DNA of 64,000 bases from Bactericera cockerelli (lineage: Eukaryota > Arthropoda > Insecta > Hemiptera > Triozidae), in assembly GCA_024516035.1 (NCBI GenBank), contig CM044955.1, forward strand, positions 17,346,551 through 17,410,550, given 5' to 3'. The notes beneath the pieces are model-generated. The model saw only the letters and a list, made by a program, of their open reading frames with translations. It made no database searches and was not told the DNA's origin. Position numbers and translations under genes: made by a program. Shown here piece by piece: positions 45,301-55,761 of the stretch; the first letter of the stretch is position 1; every line of letters starts with the position of its first letter.

Positions 45301-48300
45301 TTCAAAGAAATGATAGCCAGTAGGTAAGTTTGGACTTCATGTATGGATAGTCATGCATATTTCCCTTTAAATGCAGTTGGTAGCATAAAAAAATACTGAA
45401 AGACGAGAGAGATATTTAATCATAAGTTTAATATTTTTCTAAAATTTGATTTTTCCCTTTTTTCCCTTTCGTGAATTTAGAGTACTTCTACAATTGCAAT
45501 TCTGCGTATCACTAGTTCACAAAATACCCTATTATTGTTAGTTTTAGAAAAGTGAAGGTTCATTTATAATACTTTAAATATTATGGAACACAAGACACAC
45601 AAAGCTCAAAAAACACTTCTGGATCATGATGAAAAATTCAAAGTTGGCTGAATTTTAATAGAATTGGCGCGTAATTTGAGGTATAAATACACTGCTCTGG
45701 GATGTTTCACAGAAGGAAATTGATCATTCACAGTGGTCGGTCAGTGCGAACTTTTATGTGAATGGGGTTACGTGGTCACAGAGTTATTGTGAGGGAAAAT
45801 GAGAGAAGCTGCAACGAAAACAGCAACTGGTGGTGTAATTATGGACAAATAATACACATGGAGAAAGACTCTACGCTAACAACAAAAATTGTGATTTTAT
45901 TTTTAGAAGTAAAATTAAAAATATCATTTTTGTGTTTATCACAATCATGATATCAAAAACATAACAAAAAAGTGCCGAAAATTACCCTGTTAAACTCGAA
46001 CATCCAACCTTCAGGTTACTATTATTATTATTATTATTAATACTTTATTGATAAACTACATGATACATTCTGCAACACAGGACATGAAATGAAAAGAACC
46101 CAAAAGAATATGTAGCAAACCACGGGCGAGGTTAAAGCTTGTGGTTAAATTGATCGCCTTGTTATTTTAACTATTTGATTTGATTGATATAGTAGGTTAA
46201 TAGAACTATTTTTGTACTTAGAAAATTTTCATTTATAACTTGCAGTTGGCACAAAAATGGTCACACAGACCGCTTCAGGCATCGAGTGTTCTTCAAAATG
46301 CAATAGCGCCCAGATTCAAAATTTGAAAGATGTGTTTCTCTCCTTCTGGTGCCGTTTCATTGGTCGTATCTCATCCGTTCCTTCACGCGTCTGCAAGAAC
46401 TTATAATTTATTGCAACAACATAGCAAAGGGTATTTTTTTACCTAGTGATACGCAGAATTGCAATTTTGGAAGTACTCTAAATTCACGAAAGGGAAAAAA
46501 GGGAAAAATCGAATTTTAGAAAAATATTGAACTTATGATTAAATATCTCTCTGGTCTTTCAATATTTTTTTATGCTACCAACTGCATTTAAAGGGAAATA
46601 TGCATGACTATCCATACATGAAGTCCAAACTTACCTACTGGCTATCATTTCTTTAAAAACGTGCATCGATCCAAGTGACCTCTAGCCCTGTGGGAAAAAC
46701 AGGGATTTGGCCATAACTCTTTAACGAAGCAAAATGCCCCACTGCAAGTTTCGCCTATATGATAGTCCACGGTGGTCTGAACCTACCCTCAAAATATTTG
46801 CATCTGTATACGGGACACCCTGTATAAATGGTACATATTTGTAAATTTTGAATGAGATCTATGTAATTTACGATTCAAAATACAAAAGTATTGATCCAAA
46901 TAAACGCTTTATTCGGACTGTCAGTGGCCAGCGTAATGGTTGTATCTACTGCCCGTAGTCCAGACATTTCGAGTTCGATTCTCAGCTGTTGCAGACTTTT
47001 CTAATATTTTTTCCCCTCTAAATACGTGAGTCTGGAATCACAGCCGTAGTCCAGCCATTTCGAGTTCAATTCCCAGTTGTTGCAGACTTTTCTAATATTT
47101 TTTTCCCCTCTAAACAAGTGAGTCTGGAATCACAGCCCTACCCAGGCTGGGTGAGGTAAATGTAGGTAGCTGGAACGATTCCCAGCGAATGGAGGGTAAA
47201 ACCCCCCGTCCTGACTAGTTCAAATCAGGACGTTAAAACCAAATACAATCAACTCGTCACAATCGTTTTACATACATAGGTAGATGAATAGTTAGATTGT
47301 GACAAATCAATGTTGATCGAGTTAGACCATACTCACTTCGTTCGAAATGCGGTCATAAAAGGTTGACTCAAACTACCAACTACTGTTATTTTTCTCACGA
47401 GAAAACCGGACATCCAAAGTACAGAGTAAAAAAAATCTACCTAGCCGGGATTCGAACCCAGGTCACCTTGCAAACTTATTTTATTATAATTTATCATTGT
47501 TTTGATCTACAATCAATATTTTTCCTCTTACTGGCCAATATTTTATACACTTCTCATAATACAGTATGTTTCAGAAAAGGTGGCCACCCCCTCGTAACTT
47601 TTGAACGCGACGGAATTTTTCAATTCTGTAAAGTCCTAGGTATAGGAAGTGCCCTATGGCCCATCCTGTGGTCATATTTATTTTTGGCCCCGGTCGGCCC
47701 TTCCGGCTTCTAGGCCATATTTTTTCATTTTTCTCGCGAATTTTAAATGGAATGCTATATTTTTTATTCCTGTTAATTAAAGTCTAAGTTAGGCTGAGTA
47801 TAATGAGCTTTTAAAATTTTCAAAAACCTTATCAGGGGCGGAGCTAGTAGGGTGCAAGTTTCAAAATTGTTACACCCTGTATTTCAGCGTTAGTTAGATT
47901 TTTTAGTACTTTTTTTATGTTCATAGGTTCAAAATATTGTTTTACACCATATGAAATCAAAAAAATATTCTTGTTTACTTCTAATCAGGGTCATAGTAAG
48001 GTTTTTGTAAAAGTACTTTTTTTCTCACGTCAATTTTTCCGTAAATTAATGGTGTTCTCGAAATTGGCATTTTTAGAGGTGAAAGTCTGCAGTTACATAT
48101 GTTTTTTATGCTTAAAATTGAAAGAAAACTTAACGGAGAAGCGATTAAAATCATAAAAAAAGCCATTTAACCTGCTAGTTTTTTCACGACAGTGTCCGGT
48201 AAAGTGGGTGAATTTCGTATTGGATTTTTGTTGTTGTTGAGGAAACACAATTGGCATAGAAAATAAATAATACCTAATAAGGGAATAATACTTCAATTAA

Positions 48301-48361
48301 CATAACTAAATGCGAAATCAAATGAAGATTATTTCTTCTAAATCAGTGCCGGATAATTTTT

Positions 48362-48400
<39 letters not shown>

Positions 48401-51400
48401 TCGCCTCTTTAAAATAATTGAATTGGTTTAATTTTCACCCTCAATAGTTTGGTACTTGACCTGGTATTTTTTTTCTCTTAAATTTCGAGATAATTAGATT
48501 TTTATTTAGAGACCTGGTATTCATTACTAGCAACATAAGTATGATTTTTTTTTTTTAATTTGGGTTTAATATCGCGTTTCAACTGCATGGTCATATCATA
48601 ACGGGGGTGTTACCCTCCATTCGCAAGACACTCACCAACCTGATAAACACACTTATCTCACCCAGCCTGGGTTAGGCCGGAATGCCAGCATCACGAAGTC
48701 TTCTCCTCGCTGGACGTTGCTTAACGTCGGTGATCCTACAAGAATCGTTGCATTCAAAGCGCCATCGGACTGACTCCAGAATTATTGACAATGTGTTTTC
48801 TACAGATTTTACCAACTTACCAACTACAATTGTCTCAAGAGGGGACCCCTAGGCCGACTTTAGAAGCAGCATTTTTGGTACAACTTGAACTTTGAAAAGT
48901 GAAAAAAAGAGAGAGAGAAAAAAAAAAAAATATCCGGCACTGATTTAGAAGAAATAATTTTCATTCAATTTCGCATTTAGTTATGTTTATTGAAGAAATA
49001 TTCCCTTATTAGATATTATTTATTTTCTATGCCAATTGTGTTTCCTCAACAACAACAAAAAAATCCAATACGAAATTCACCCACTTTACCGGACACTGTC
49101 GTGAAAAAACTAGCAGGTTAAATGGCTTTTTTTATGATTTTAATCGCTTCTCCGTTAAGTTTTCTTTCGATTTCAAGCATAAAAAACATATGTTACTGCA
49201 GACTTTCACCTCTAAAAATGCCAATTTCGAGAACACTATTAATTTACGGAAAAATTGACGTGAGAAAAAAAGTACTTTTACAAAAACCTTACTATTACCC
49301 TGATTAGAAGTAAACAAGAATATTTTTTTGATTTCATATGGTGTAAAACAATATTTTGAACCTATGAACATAAAAAAAGTACTAAAAAATCTAACTAACG
49401 CTGAAATACAGGGTGTAACAATTTTGAAACTTGCACCCTACTAGCTCCGCCCCTGATAAGGTTTTTGAAAATTTTAAAAGCTCATTATACTCAGCCTAAC
49501 TTAGACTTTAATTAACAGGAATAAAAAATATAGCATTCCATTTAAAATTCGCGAGAAAAATGAAAAAAATATGGCCTAGAAGCCGGAAGGGCCGACCGGG
49601 GCCAAAAATAAATATGACCACAGGATGGGCCATAGGGCACTTCCTATACCTAGGACTTTACAGAATTGAAAAATTCCGTCGCGTTCAAAAGTTACGAGGG
49701 GGTGGCCACCTTTTCTGAAACATACTGTATAGACCTAGTTTACCTCTTGATGTAGAAATCTTTTAATGAAGTTATAGATTGTTATTATTCCCACTCTGAT
49801 TAAACGGTCTGCTGGCAGCTTGGATGAAGCAAAGGCGATTATATCCCACCCATATTTTAAGTTGTATGTGAGGCGAGGAATTTTTGTTACTCTCATAAAT
49901 CTAAATTCAGTTTTTTCTTCTTATGTCTCACACTGTCGCTGATTTTTCTATAATTTTATTTACATCGTAGTATAATTCTGCGTAATTAGATCTTTAGAAA
50001 GAACCTTCAGTCATCAACTTGGAATAACTAGGCGTGGCTCCAGGGTTCATTATAGATATTCCTTTAGAGGGCTTTAAAGACTTTTCTACTTGTTTCAACC
50101 ATCTGAAATTATGTGATCTCATTCCCTTTGACTAGACCTTTCTAAAAACACCAGAAATACATCTCTAGGATAACAATAGACGGCTCTGGGCTCCATAATA
50201 AGTATTCCTTTCAAAGGCTATAACTCAAATTTGGCTCAGTGTAATACTTTGGTTATATTTTTAAAAATTTTCCTATGAAAATACCTTTCGAAAAATACCA
50301 GAATCATAGCTCCAAGATAACCAGGAGCGGCTCTGTGCAACTTTCCGGTTTTATTTTAGAATGCTATATCTCCTATCCTATAAAAAATAAATACTTGAAA
50401 CTATAAAAGGTATGCAGAAATAAAAATTCCCTATCCAAAAACGTAGCTCACGTCTTTCCACGACAAGCACACATTGCTGTACCCTTGACAGAAAATTGGT
50501 CTGAAAAAAAAAACCTGTATGAATATTTTCATGAAATTCAAGATTTTCGGCGTGGCCAGAAAACGACTTTAACTGTTCGTAGGAACCTCGCGCTTTCGTG
50601 AAACACAATCTATTTTCGTGTCTCATTACGAATGTGAAATAAAAATCGATAAAAGTTAGCGGAAAGTGTGCAAAAACAATAAAACAAAATACATATAAAC
50701 TCTGTTTCGTGTTAATATAGGCCGGCTGGCTGGCGCTACTTGACGAGCGCTCGCCTACCGGCGAGCTTGATATCGACTCTCCACAAGGAAAAACTTAAGG
50801 TCTGCAAAAAGGCTCTTGATGTGAAGTTGAAGGATGACTACTTCTCTTTTTTACATAAAATTTCTTTAGAATCTAAGACAAACTCCCGAAAGTTTTGGAA
50901 ATTCACGAAAGGCAAAAATTCTACTCCTGCTCAAACCTACTTTAAAATAGATGGAGAGGTTACGTCTGACTCTCAAAAAATAGCCAATGCCTTTGCAAAC
51001 CATTTTCAATCTGTTTTTAATCCCTCTCAATATGACTATTCTTGTGACTTTATCCCATCCTATCAACCTACCCTCCTTTCTTTGTCCCCCTCACTCTCTA
51101 ACCCCTCCCCCTCACTACCTTCTTCACTCTCTACACCCACCCCCTCAGTACCCACCTCACTCTCTACACCCACCCCCTCAGTACCCACCTCACTCTCTAC
51201 ACCCACCCCCTCACTATCCACCTCACTCTCTACACCCACCCCCTCACTATCCACCTCACTCTCTACACCCACCCCCTCACTACCCACCTCACTCTCTACA
51301 CCCACCCCCTCAGTACCCACCTCACTCTCTACACCCACCCCCTCACTACCCACCTCACTCTCTACACCCACCCCCTCAGTACCCACCTCACTCTCTACAC

Positions 51401-54400
51401 CCACCCCCTCAGTACCCACCTCACTCTCTACACCCACCCCCTCACTATCCCACCTCACTCTCTACACCCACCCCCTCACTACCACCTCACTCTCTACACC
51501 CACCCCCTCACTACCCACCTCACTCTCTACACCCACCCCCTCACTACCCACCTCACTCTCTACACCCACCCCCTCACTACCCACCTCACTCTCTACAACC
51601 CCACCACCTCACTTACCCACCCACTCACTCTCTACACCCACCCCCTCTCTGCCTTCCACAGTATCCATAGTACCTACTCCTTCCTCATCACTGGCTACTA
51701 GTTCTGCCTCCCCGCCTAACTTGGACATGTTTTGTTTTGAGCCTGATGACATTCGCACTGCTATCAGACAACTTAAAACTAATAAAGGTCCAGGATCAGA
51801 TAAGATTCCCGTGTTTTTAATCAAAGATTGTGCCCCTTATTTTAATAATGCTCTTCTATATATATTTAACCTTTGTCTCAAATTTAGCTGTTTTCCTGAT
51901 GTTCTGAAACAAACTGTTATCACTCCAGTACCTAAAAAATGTGATCCACAACTTGTATCAAACTATAGACCCATTGCCACTTTGAATGTCCTTGCTAAAA
52001 TTTTCGAACGTCTTATTTTTAATAAAATTAGTAATTATACCTACTCCCTTATCTCCATCCATCAACATGGTTTTACAAAAGCTCGTTCTACAAGTTCAAA
52101 CCTAGCCTGTTTTCTTCATAATCTCTCTGAAATCCTACCTCACTGTGTTCAATCTGATGTTATCTATACCGACATAAAATCTGCTTTTGATAAGGTTGAT
52201 CACGAGATTCTTCTGAAAAAACTCCATGCCTTTCCATTTTCACCAATTCTCGTGAAGCTTTTTGCATCTTACCTCAAATGTCGAAGTGTTCGAGTTAAAT
52301 ATAACAATGTCTTATCTTCTTCGTACTATCCCTCATCTTCAGTCCCTCAAGGTAGCCTTCTCGGCAATATTTTTTTCCTTATCATGATTGATGGCATCAC
52401 TAAAGTAATTAAGCATTCTTTCTTTCATCTATATGCTGACGACCTCAAAATATATCGTCCAATATCTTCTTCTCTTGACGTATCACTTCTTCAAATAGAT
52501 CTCGACTGTATTCAACAGTGGCTCATTTCCAATAAACTTTCATTTTGCCCTCAGAAATGTGAATTTGTATCCTATAGTAGACGCCAAAATCTAGTTCCTA
52601 GCTCCTATAATATTAACTCTATCCCTTTAAATAAAGTCCCTACTAAAAAAGATCTGGGTGTTACATTTTGTGAAGATCTATCCTTTAACTCTCATATTGA
52701 TAATGTCACTAAGTCTTGTTTTCGAACTCTCGGATTTCTAATGAGAACTTTTAAACCTGTCAGTAATCCTGATCCTTTCCTTCTTCTTTTTAAATCCTTG
52801 ATACTTTCTAAGCTTGAGTATGCAGCAGTGATCTGGACGCCCCAAACTAAAGTCCATATGAAACAACTTGAAAATGTTCAAGCTACCTTCTGTAGAATGC
52901 TCTTTTTAAAACTAAATTCTTTCTATCCTCATCTAATATCCTATGTATCTCTGTCAGAGCAACTTTGCCTTGATCTGATTAAAGTCAGACATACACGTAT
53001 TCAACTTATTACTCTCTTTAAAATATTAAACCAAATAATCGACTGTGATCTTAAAACTAAAGTTACCTACAATACTCTATCTAGTCGTACTCGTAATGTA
53101 GGTTTTAAATTTTTTAACATTCCATCAAATTCTTTTTCTTCACATTCTCCCCTCAATAAAATGCTTGATCTTTTTAATAAACACCAGAACAGCCTGTCAC
53201 TCTCCACCACCTTCAACTCATTTCTCTGCTCTCTCTCTGAAATCGAAAATTAATTACCATTTTTCCCCCATTTCTTTTTACACTATATTATTATGTATTT
53301 CTTTCAATGTGATATTTTCAAATAATTGTTATTTTTAGAAACCCTAGCTATAAGTTGTATTATGTAATTTATGTGTAATGTATTGTGAAATATGTCATAA
53401 ATAAACAATTAAATTAAATTAAATTAAAAAAACAAGTAACTTAATAAATACCTAAAGTTAAATTCCTACAGAGAGTAAAATTCCAGGCCATCTAAATACA
53501 GCTCTTAGCCTTACAAGGACAACTGTATGGAAGAGTGAGTGATGGCATTTAAATAAATTACTATTAATGCTGATACTCACTGAAATTGTGTCATTTAGCA
53601 CAAGTTTTAAAAATACCTTTGCTGCAATATAGAGTTCAATGAATATGTCTTCATGTAAATCACTGAGGCCAATCCTTGACACTTTCTTCTCCTCTACCAT
53701 TGTCTCTAGAACTCCCCACAGAGTTTTCAGTTCCGATAAAAGCTGTTCAGGATTCTTCTCTTTGTTGTCACTGTTGTTGTAAGCTAGAACAATTGTGTCC
53801 ACTGTCTGAATTTCCAAATGTTTCCAAACTGAAACCAAAAAATAAGTTAGAACTCACTTGGGAAGAATATTTCATGAATAATAGAAAAATTAACTTACAT
53901 AGTAAAATAAAGTTGTAATTTATTCTTTTTCTTCCTTTTTTATCTGTTTTTTTTTTTTTTTTTTTTTTTTTTCTTCTTCTTCACAAGTTTAGTATGAAGT
54001 GAAATAGATTGGTCAAATGTTAGTTCCTGAGGAACTCATTGAAAATAAATATCATAACAATATTCAGGATCCCCTGGCACCTTGTGGTCCCCAAGGGTCA
54101 AATTGAGGTCCTCATGAGGTGAAATGGGTTGGTTAAAGATAATATAATCTTTTGGGATATCAAATGAAAGGTCTTGATGAGCTCATGGTGAATATATATC
54201 TAAAATAATATAAACAATTGACTCTATATAAACATAAATTGAGGTGAATGGAAAAGTAGCAAGTGTCTGGATAATTTGGCAGGTGAGTGTTACATTTTAT
54301 TTTTTATTTTTTTCATCAGAAAATGTTGTGAAAGGTAGAGATTTTATTTAAAACTAATATAAAGAACTCAAGGACAGGAAGATTTTTCTCTTATATCCAC

Positions 54401-55508
54401 ATCTGCTATAAAACTTACTATAATCAATAACTTCTTGTAAGTATTCTGGGTCAGAAGACTTAACAAATATCTTTACACTTGTTCTGCTATTTTTCACATC
54501 ATCTGCAGATACAGATATAAATGGAGAACCCCTGTTGATTTCTAGAGTACTTGATGACCCTGGTTTTTGAAGATCATCTTCTAATTTGTCCAATTCTTTT
54601 CCATACTTTTCTTCAAGGGTCAGTCTGATGCTTTCTGAAAACTATACAAATAATGTTCACTCTGTAATTTCATTTAGGTGCTTTATAATATTTAATGTTC
54701 TTAAATATACAGGGTGGAGCACAGAAGATGGATGGATTTTGTAGAGGCACAATGTGCTGCTTATGTGCTGGAGGGATCTGTTGGGGGGTTCATTTGAAAG
54801 ACGTATTTTTTTAGAGGTAAATGGGAAGTTTTTGATAGCTCACATATTTTTTTTGATACCTTGAAATTTTTCTGGGGCTGGGTTTCAAAAATTTACCTGT
54901 ATTTTAGAGGTTCCCACTTAGACTAACTTTTTGTTTCATTTATAATGGGGTTTGTGACATATTCTATGATTTTGAGGTGCTGATTACAAATTTGACATTG
55001 ATTTTTATCTAACTCTTACCGTTAAGTAACCAGTGGTGGAATTAGAGATAATAATAATAATAATAATAAAAATGCTACCCACAAAAGTTGTGAATTAGAG
55101 ATAAGAAAAGTTGTTTGGTTTCACACCAGATATTTTTTTGGGACTACCTCAAATCCAAGGTTTACAATGATTGTCCCAGGATCATAGAAGACCTGAAGAA
55201 CAATATTAGGGCCAACATTGCCAAAATTTCTGTGGAAATGCTTGGAAGAGTTCACAAAAACGTTGAGTTTAGTGTATTTGGAGTGACGTTGCCCATTTGA
55301 CAAATAAGCTGTTCAAAAATAAATAAATCTATATTTCCAATGCTTACATGTTACAAAAAATAAAAAAATGGACAATTTTTCATTAGTTTGTTTTGTTTTT
55401 TTTGTCTTTTGTACTCCACAATGTACTAGTGGGATGGGGGACTATCATCAAACGCCACCAAAATTTTGTAGTATCAGTCTAGATAGGGTTTTAAGGGAGA
55501 GGGATTCT

Positions 55509-55541
<33 letters not shown>

Positions 55542-55761
55542 AAATGTTACTCATCAATCATAGAGCAATGTCATACTGAAAATTCAATGGAAACTCATAA
55601 AAAATATTACAGTGTCTTTAAAGTGATTTTAGGATAGTAGATGAATTGTCTCAAGATAATAATATTAATACCTCTCTATCAGCTGTTTGCAGTTTCAGGT
55701 TAGCCAAATTGAGAATGTTGCCAGTGTGAATTTGAACACTAGGTGACTTAACAGATGCCAT
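40348..55761 (-). CDS. GCLM: Glutamate-cysteine ligase modifier subunit, five exons
   Basis: Exons: 55761-55672, 54641-54419, 53828-53617, 41501-41387 and 40493-40348. Junctions are GT-AG with consistent phases; the total is 786 bases, 261 codons plus TAA (human GCLM is 274 residues). Landmarks: IHTGNILN at the N-terminus; TVDTIVLAY; IGLSDL; VKPSTIQINLSSCCVVPP; EIQLVTHSDP; WAVKYQTHVVCRGVL followed by SKGYMVCA. These line up with the aldo/keto-reductase-like fold of GCLM. GCLM binds the catalytic subunit GCLC in the cytosol and raises its efficiency in the first step of glutathione synthesis. Intron 3 is 12.1 kb and full of nested transposons; the others are 0.6-1.0 kb. Confidence 0.93.
40870..41040. 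repeat. Hairpin-ended repeat
   Basis: The ends 'catgaaacagcagctactgt' and 'acagtagctcctgtttcat' are inverted. Parts recur at 9945-10075 and 18335-18430 ('cagaggggaggc', 'acagaccacaagcgtct'). Lies in GCLM intron 4. Confidence 0.6.
41049..41215. repeat. Foldback repeat with about 67-bp arms
   Basis: 41049-41117 is inverted at 41145-41215 (for example 'gagaaagg..', 'gaggggaaattt', 'gctctcggtttac'), with some mismatches. Adjacent to the previous element, in GCLM intron 4. Confidence 0.7.
41387..41501 (-). CDS. GCLM: GCLM exon 4
   Basis: The acceptor is gttcattag and the donor GTAAGC. It encodes VKPSTIQINLSSCCVVPPLL and the following EFAKSKEIQLVTHSDPL, nearly colinear with mammalian GCLM. In-phase 0, out-phase 1. 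Confidence 0.93.
41905..43242 (+). pseudogene. LINE endonuclease region, interrupted
   Basis: Translation gives LRILYQNVRGLNSK, IILITESWLQ, then after the SINE GGGGILAAV, LVYLPPP, LILIGDLNIS, a DLVFSN block and DKYHPTLEI. These are the conserved parts of an AP-type endonuclease (N, E, GD, DH-like positions; the final DH appears as KYHP). The reading frame then runs into a foldback element and stops at 43294. Confidence 0.8.
42078..42355 (+). mobile_element. 5S rRNA-derived SINE inserted in a LINE
   Basis: Full-length. Flanked by AATTCTGAACTCT at 42063-42075 and 42356-42368; removing it rejoins the LINE coding sequence. The insertion therefore postdates the LINE. Confidence 0.93.
43241..43577. 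mobile_element. Foldback MITE, 337 bp
   Basis: Near-perfect palindrome, arms about 155 bp (43241-43397 and 43422-43577) with a ~24-base loop; ends atcccccaaaaaacactacg. The termini resemble the element at 17642. It interrupts the LINE after the endonuclease. Confidence 0.9.
43578..45133. other. Unassigned insert with a degenerate satellite
   Basis: No gene. At 44560-44880 there are degenerate repeats of 'aataccgagtatttcataaaaccggtaccc' with short period (units near 44598, 44648 and 44724) and a run of 'ggtacccggtacgggta'. Confidence 0.5.
45134..46825. mobile_element. Mariner-type foldback element, 1.7 kb
   Basis: TA-bounded ends CAGGGTGTCCCGTATACAG; inverted arms of about 380 bp (45134-45515 and 46444-46825) with a few mismatches. 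The middle holds AT-rich sequence and a degenerate SINE (45930-46020). No transposase. Confidence 0.8.
46925..47275 (+). mobile_element. tRNA-derived SINE with duplicated head
   Basis: Two head units, 91 bases apart (gtagtcca at 46955 and 47046), each with a B-box (GAGTTCGATTCTC, GAGTTCAATTCCC) and the same 'gttgcagacttttctaata' stretch, precede a single body with 'ccaggctgggtgaggt', 'gaatggagggtaaaacccc' and 'gacgttaaaaccaaata'. Confidence 0.75.
47400..47482 (-). mobile_element. tRNA-derived SINE head fragment
   Basis: On the minus strand: 'aaggtgacctgggttcgaatcccggc' with B-box GGTTCGAATCC; same family as in the 1-2051 palindrome. Confidence 0.5.
47559..49730. mobile_element. Large mariner-type foldback element, 2.2 kb
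   Basis: Arms of about 830 bp (47559-48390 and 48897-49730) are near-identical inverted copies, starting TACAGTATGTTTCAG and ending CTGAAACATACTGTA. The TA at each end fits a Tc1/mariner target. The loop holds a (TC)n run and a degenerate 5S SINE. The mirrored open frames of 79 and 61 codons in each arm are not convincing genes. Confidence 0.88.
48544..48778 (-). mobile_element. 5S rRNA-derived SINE, degenerate
   Basis: Minus-strand copy inside the foldback loop; head still recognisable (cgatggcgctttgaatgcaa, then acgttaagcaacgtcc), body diverged by many changes. Older than the copies at 27220, 28098 and 42078. Confidence 0.75.
49731..50739. other. Unassigned part of the insert in the LINE
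   Basis: AT-rich, no gene or clear repeat end recognised. Two loosely similar stretches near 50030 and 50180 ('ggcgtggctccagggttcat', 'gacggctctgggctccat') suggest an old internal duplication. Confidence 0.4.
50740..53253 (+). CDS. LINE reverse transcriptase ORF with Ser/Thr/Pro minisatellite linker
   Basis: An open frame of 837 codons. The first ~10 codons come from flanking insert; LINE sequence resumes at about 50770 (STLHKEKLKVCKKALD). Residues ~128-310 are 11-residue repeats of the kind LSTPTPSLPTS. The reverse transcriptase follows: DIRTAIRQLKTNKGPGSDKI, VSNYRPIATLNVLAKIFERL, DIKSAFDKVDHEILL, SSVPQGSLLG and the catalytic LYADD (Y565 to D568). After it comes the usual C-terminal region with LEYAAVIWTP. 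The reverse transcriptase looks intact, though the element is 5'-truncated and split, so it cannot move as it stands. Confidence 0.85.
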   Translation: MTSARLPASLISTLHKEKLKVCKKALDVKLKDDYFSFLHKISLESKTNSRKFWKFTKGKNSTPAQTYFKIDGEVTSDSQKIANAFANHFQSVFNPSQYDYSCDFIPSYQPTLLSLSPSLSNPSPSLPSSLSTPTPSVPTSLSTPTPSVPTSLSTPTPSLSTSLSTPTPSLSTSLSTPTPSLPTSLSTPTPSVPTSLSTPTPSLPTSLSTPTPSVPTSLSTPTPSVPTSLSTPTPSLSHLTLYTHPLTTTSLSTPTPSLPTSLSTPTPSLPTSLSTPTPSLPTSLSTTPPPHLPTHSLSTPTPSLPSTVSIVPTPSSSLATSSASPPNLDMFCFEPDDIRTAIRQLKTNKGPGSDKIPVFLIKDCAPYFNNALLYIFNLCLKFSCFPDVLKQTVITPVPKKCDPQLVSNYRPIATLNVLAKIFERLIFNKISNYTYSLISIHQHGFTKARSTSSNLACFLHNLSEILPHCVQSDVIYTDIKSAFDKVDHEILLKKLHAFPFSPILVKLFASYLKCRSVRVKYNNVLSSSYYPSSSVPQGSLLGNIFFLIMIDGITKVIKHSFFHLYADDLKIYRPISSSLDVSLLQIDLDCIQQWLISNKLSFCPQKCEFVSYSRRQNLVPSSYNINSIPLNKVPTKKDLGVTFCEDLSFNSHIDNVTKSCFRTLGFLMRTFKPVSNPDPFLLLFKSLILSKLEYAAVIWTPQTKVHMKQLENVQATFCRMLFLKLNSFYPHLISYVSLSEQLCLDLIKVRHTRIQLITLFKILNQIIDCDLKTKVTYNTLSSRTRNVGFKFFNIPSNSFSSHSPLNKMLDLFNKHQNSLSLSTTFNSFLCSLSEIEN
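51123..51655 (+). repeat. 33-bp in-frame minisatellite, about 16 units
   Basis: Unit 'ctctctacacccaccccctcactacccacctca' in part; variants differ mainly at cta/gta and ccc/tcc. A one-base gain near 51451 is compensated by a one-base loss near 51482, and small changes near 51597-51620 also restore the frame. Confidence 0.92.
53617..53828 (-). CDS. GCLM: GCLM exon 3
   Basis: The acceptor is ttggtttcag and the donor GTATTT. It encodes WKHLEIQTVDTIVLAY, then LKTLWGVLETMVEEKKVS and RIGLSDL, the (beta/alpha)-like core seen in GCLM (LDSVIIA..., YWEELENLVQ, IGTSDL). In-phase 1, out-phase 0. Confidence 0.92.
54419..54641 (-). CDS. GCLM: GCLM exon 2
   Basis: The acceptor is tttgtatag (a ttttcag six bases further would break the phase) and the donor GTAAGT. 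It encodes FSESIRLTLEEKYGKELDKL, a Ser-rich stretch, and RTSVKIFVKS, which matches the MKVSVKLF strand of GCLM. In-phase 0, out-phase 1. Confidence 0.85.
55100..55300 (+). pseudogene. Tc1/mariner-like transposase, C-terminal fragment
   Basis: It encodes FFWDYLKSKVYNDCPRIIED, then LKNNIRANIAKISVEMLGRV, the usual C-terminal block after the catalytic domain of a mariner-like transposase of the type found in many arthropods ('GYLKSKVY...P.T..ELK..I'). The catalytic part is absent. Lies in GCLM intron 1. Confidence 0.7.
55672..55761 (-). CDS. GCLM: GCLM exon 1 (start codon)
   Basis: ATG at 55761-55759. It encodes MASVKSPSVQIHTGNILNLA, matching the LHLQTGNLLNW start of mammalian GCLM, and ends TADRE before donor GTATTA. 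Phase 0. Confidence 0.88.

Larger units (their letters stand above)
41899..53430 (+). mobile_element. 5'-truncated non-LTR retrotransposon (LINE) with nested insertions
   Basis: It begins within the endonuclease N-terminus (LRILYQNVRGLNS) and ends in a 3' UTR with an (aaatt)n/A tail. Candidate target-site duplication AACAAGTA lies at 41891-41898 and 53431-53438. It is interrupted by a 5S SINE (42078-42355) and by about 7.5 kb (43241 to about 50765). Antisense to GCLM, inside its third intron. The general type is Jockey/CR1-like (AP endonuclease plus reverse transcriptase); the exact clade was not determined. Confidence 0.85.

Noticed and set aside
47917..48156. 79-codon frame mirrored at 49132-49371
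   Set aside because: The two are the inverted arms of one foldback element; no domain and no sign of coding constraint.
51063..51458. 131-codon minus-strand Val/Gly/Glu repeat protein, and a Pro/His-rich frame at 50987-51670
   Set aside because: They are other-frame readings of the LINE minisatellite.
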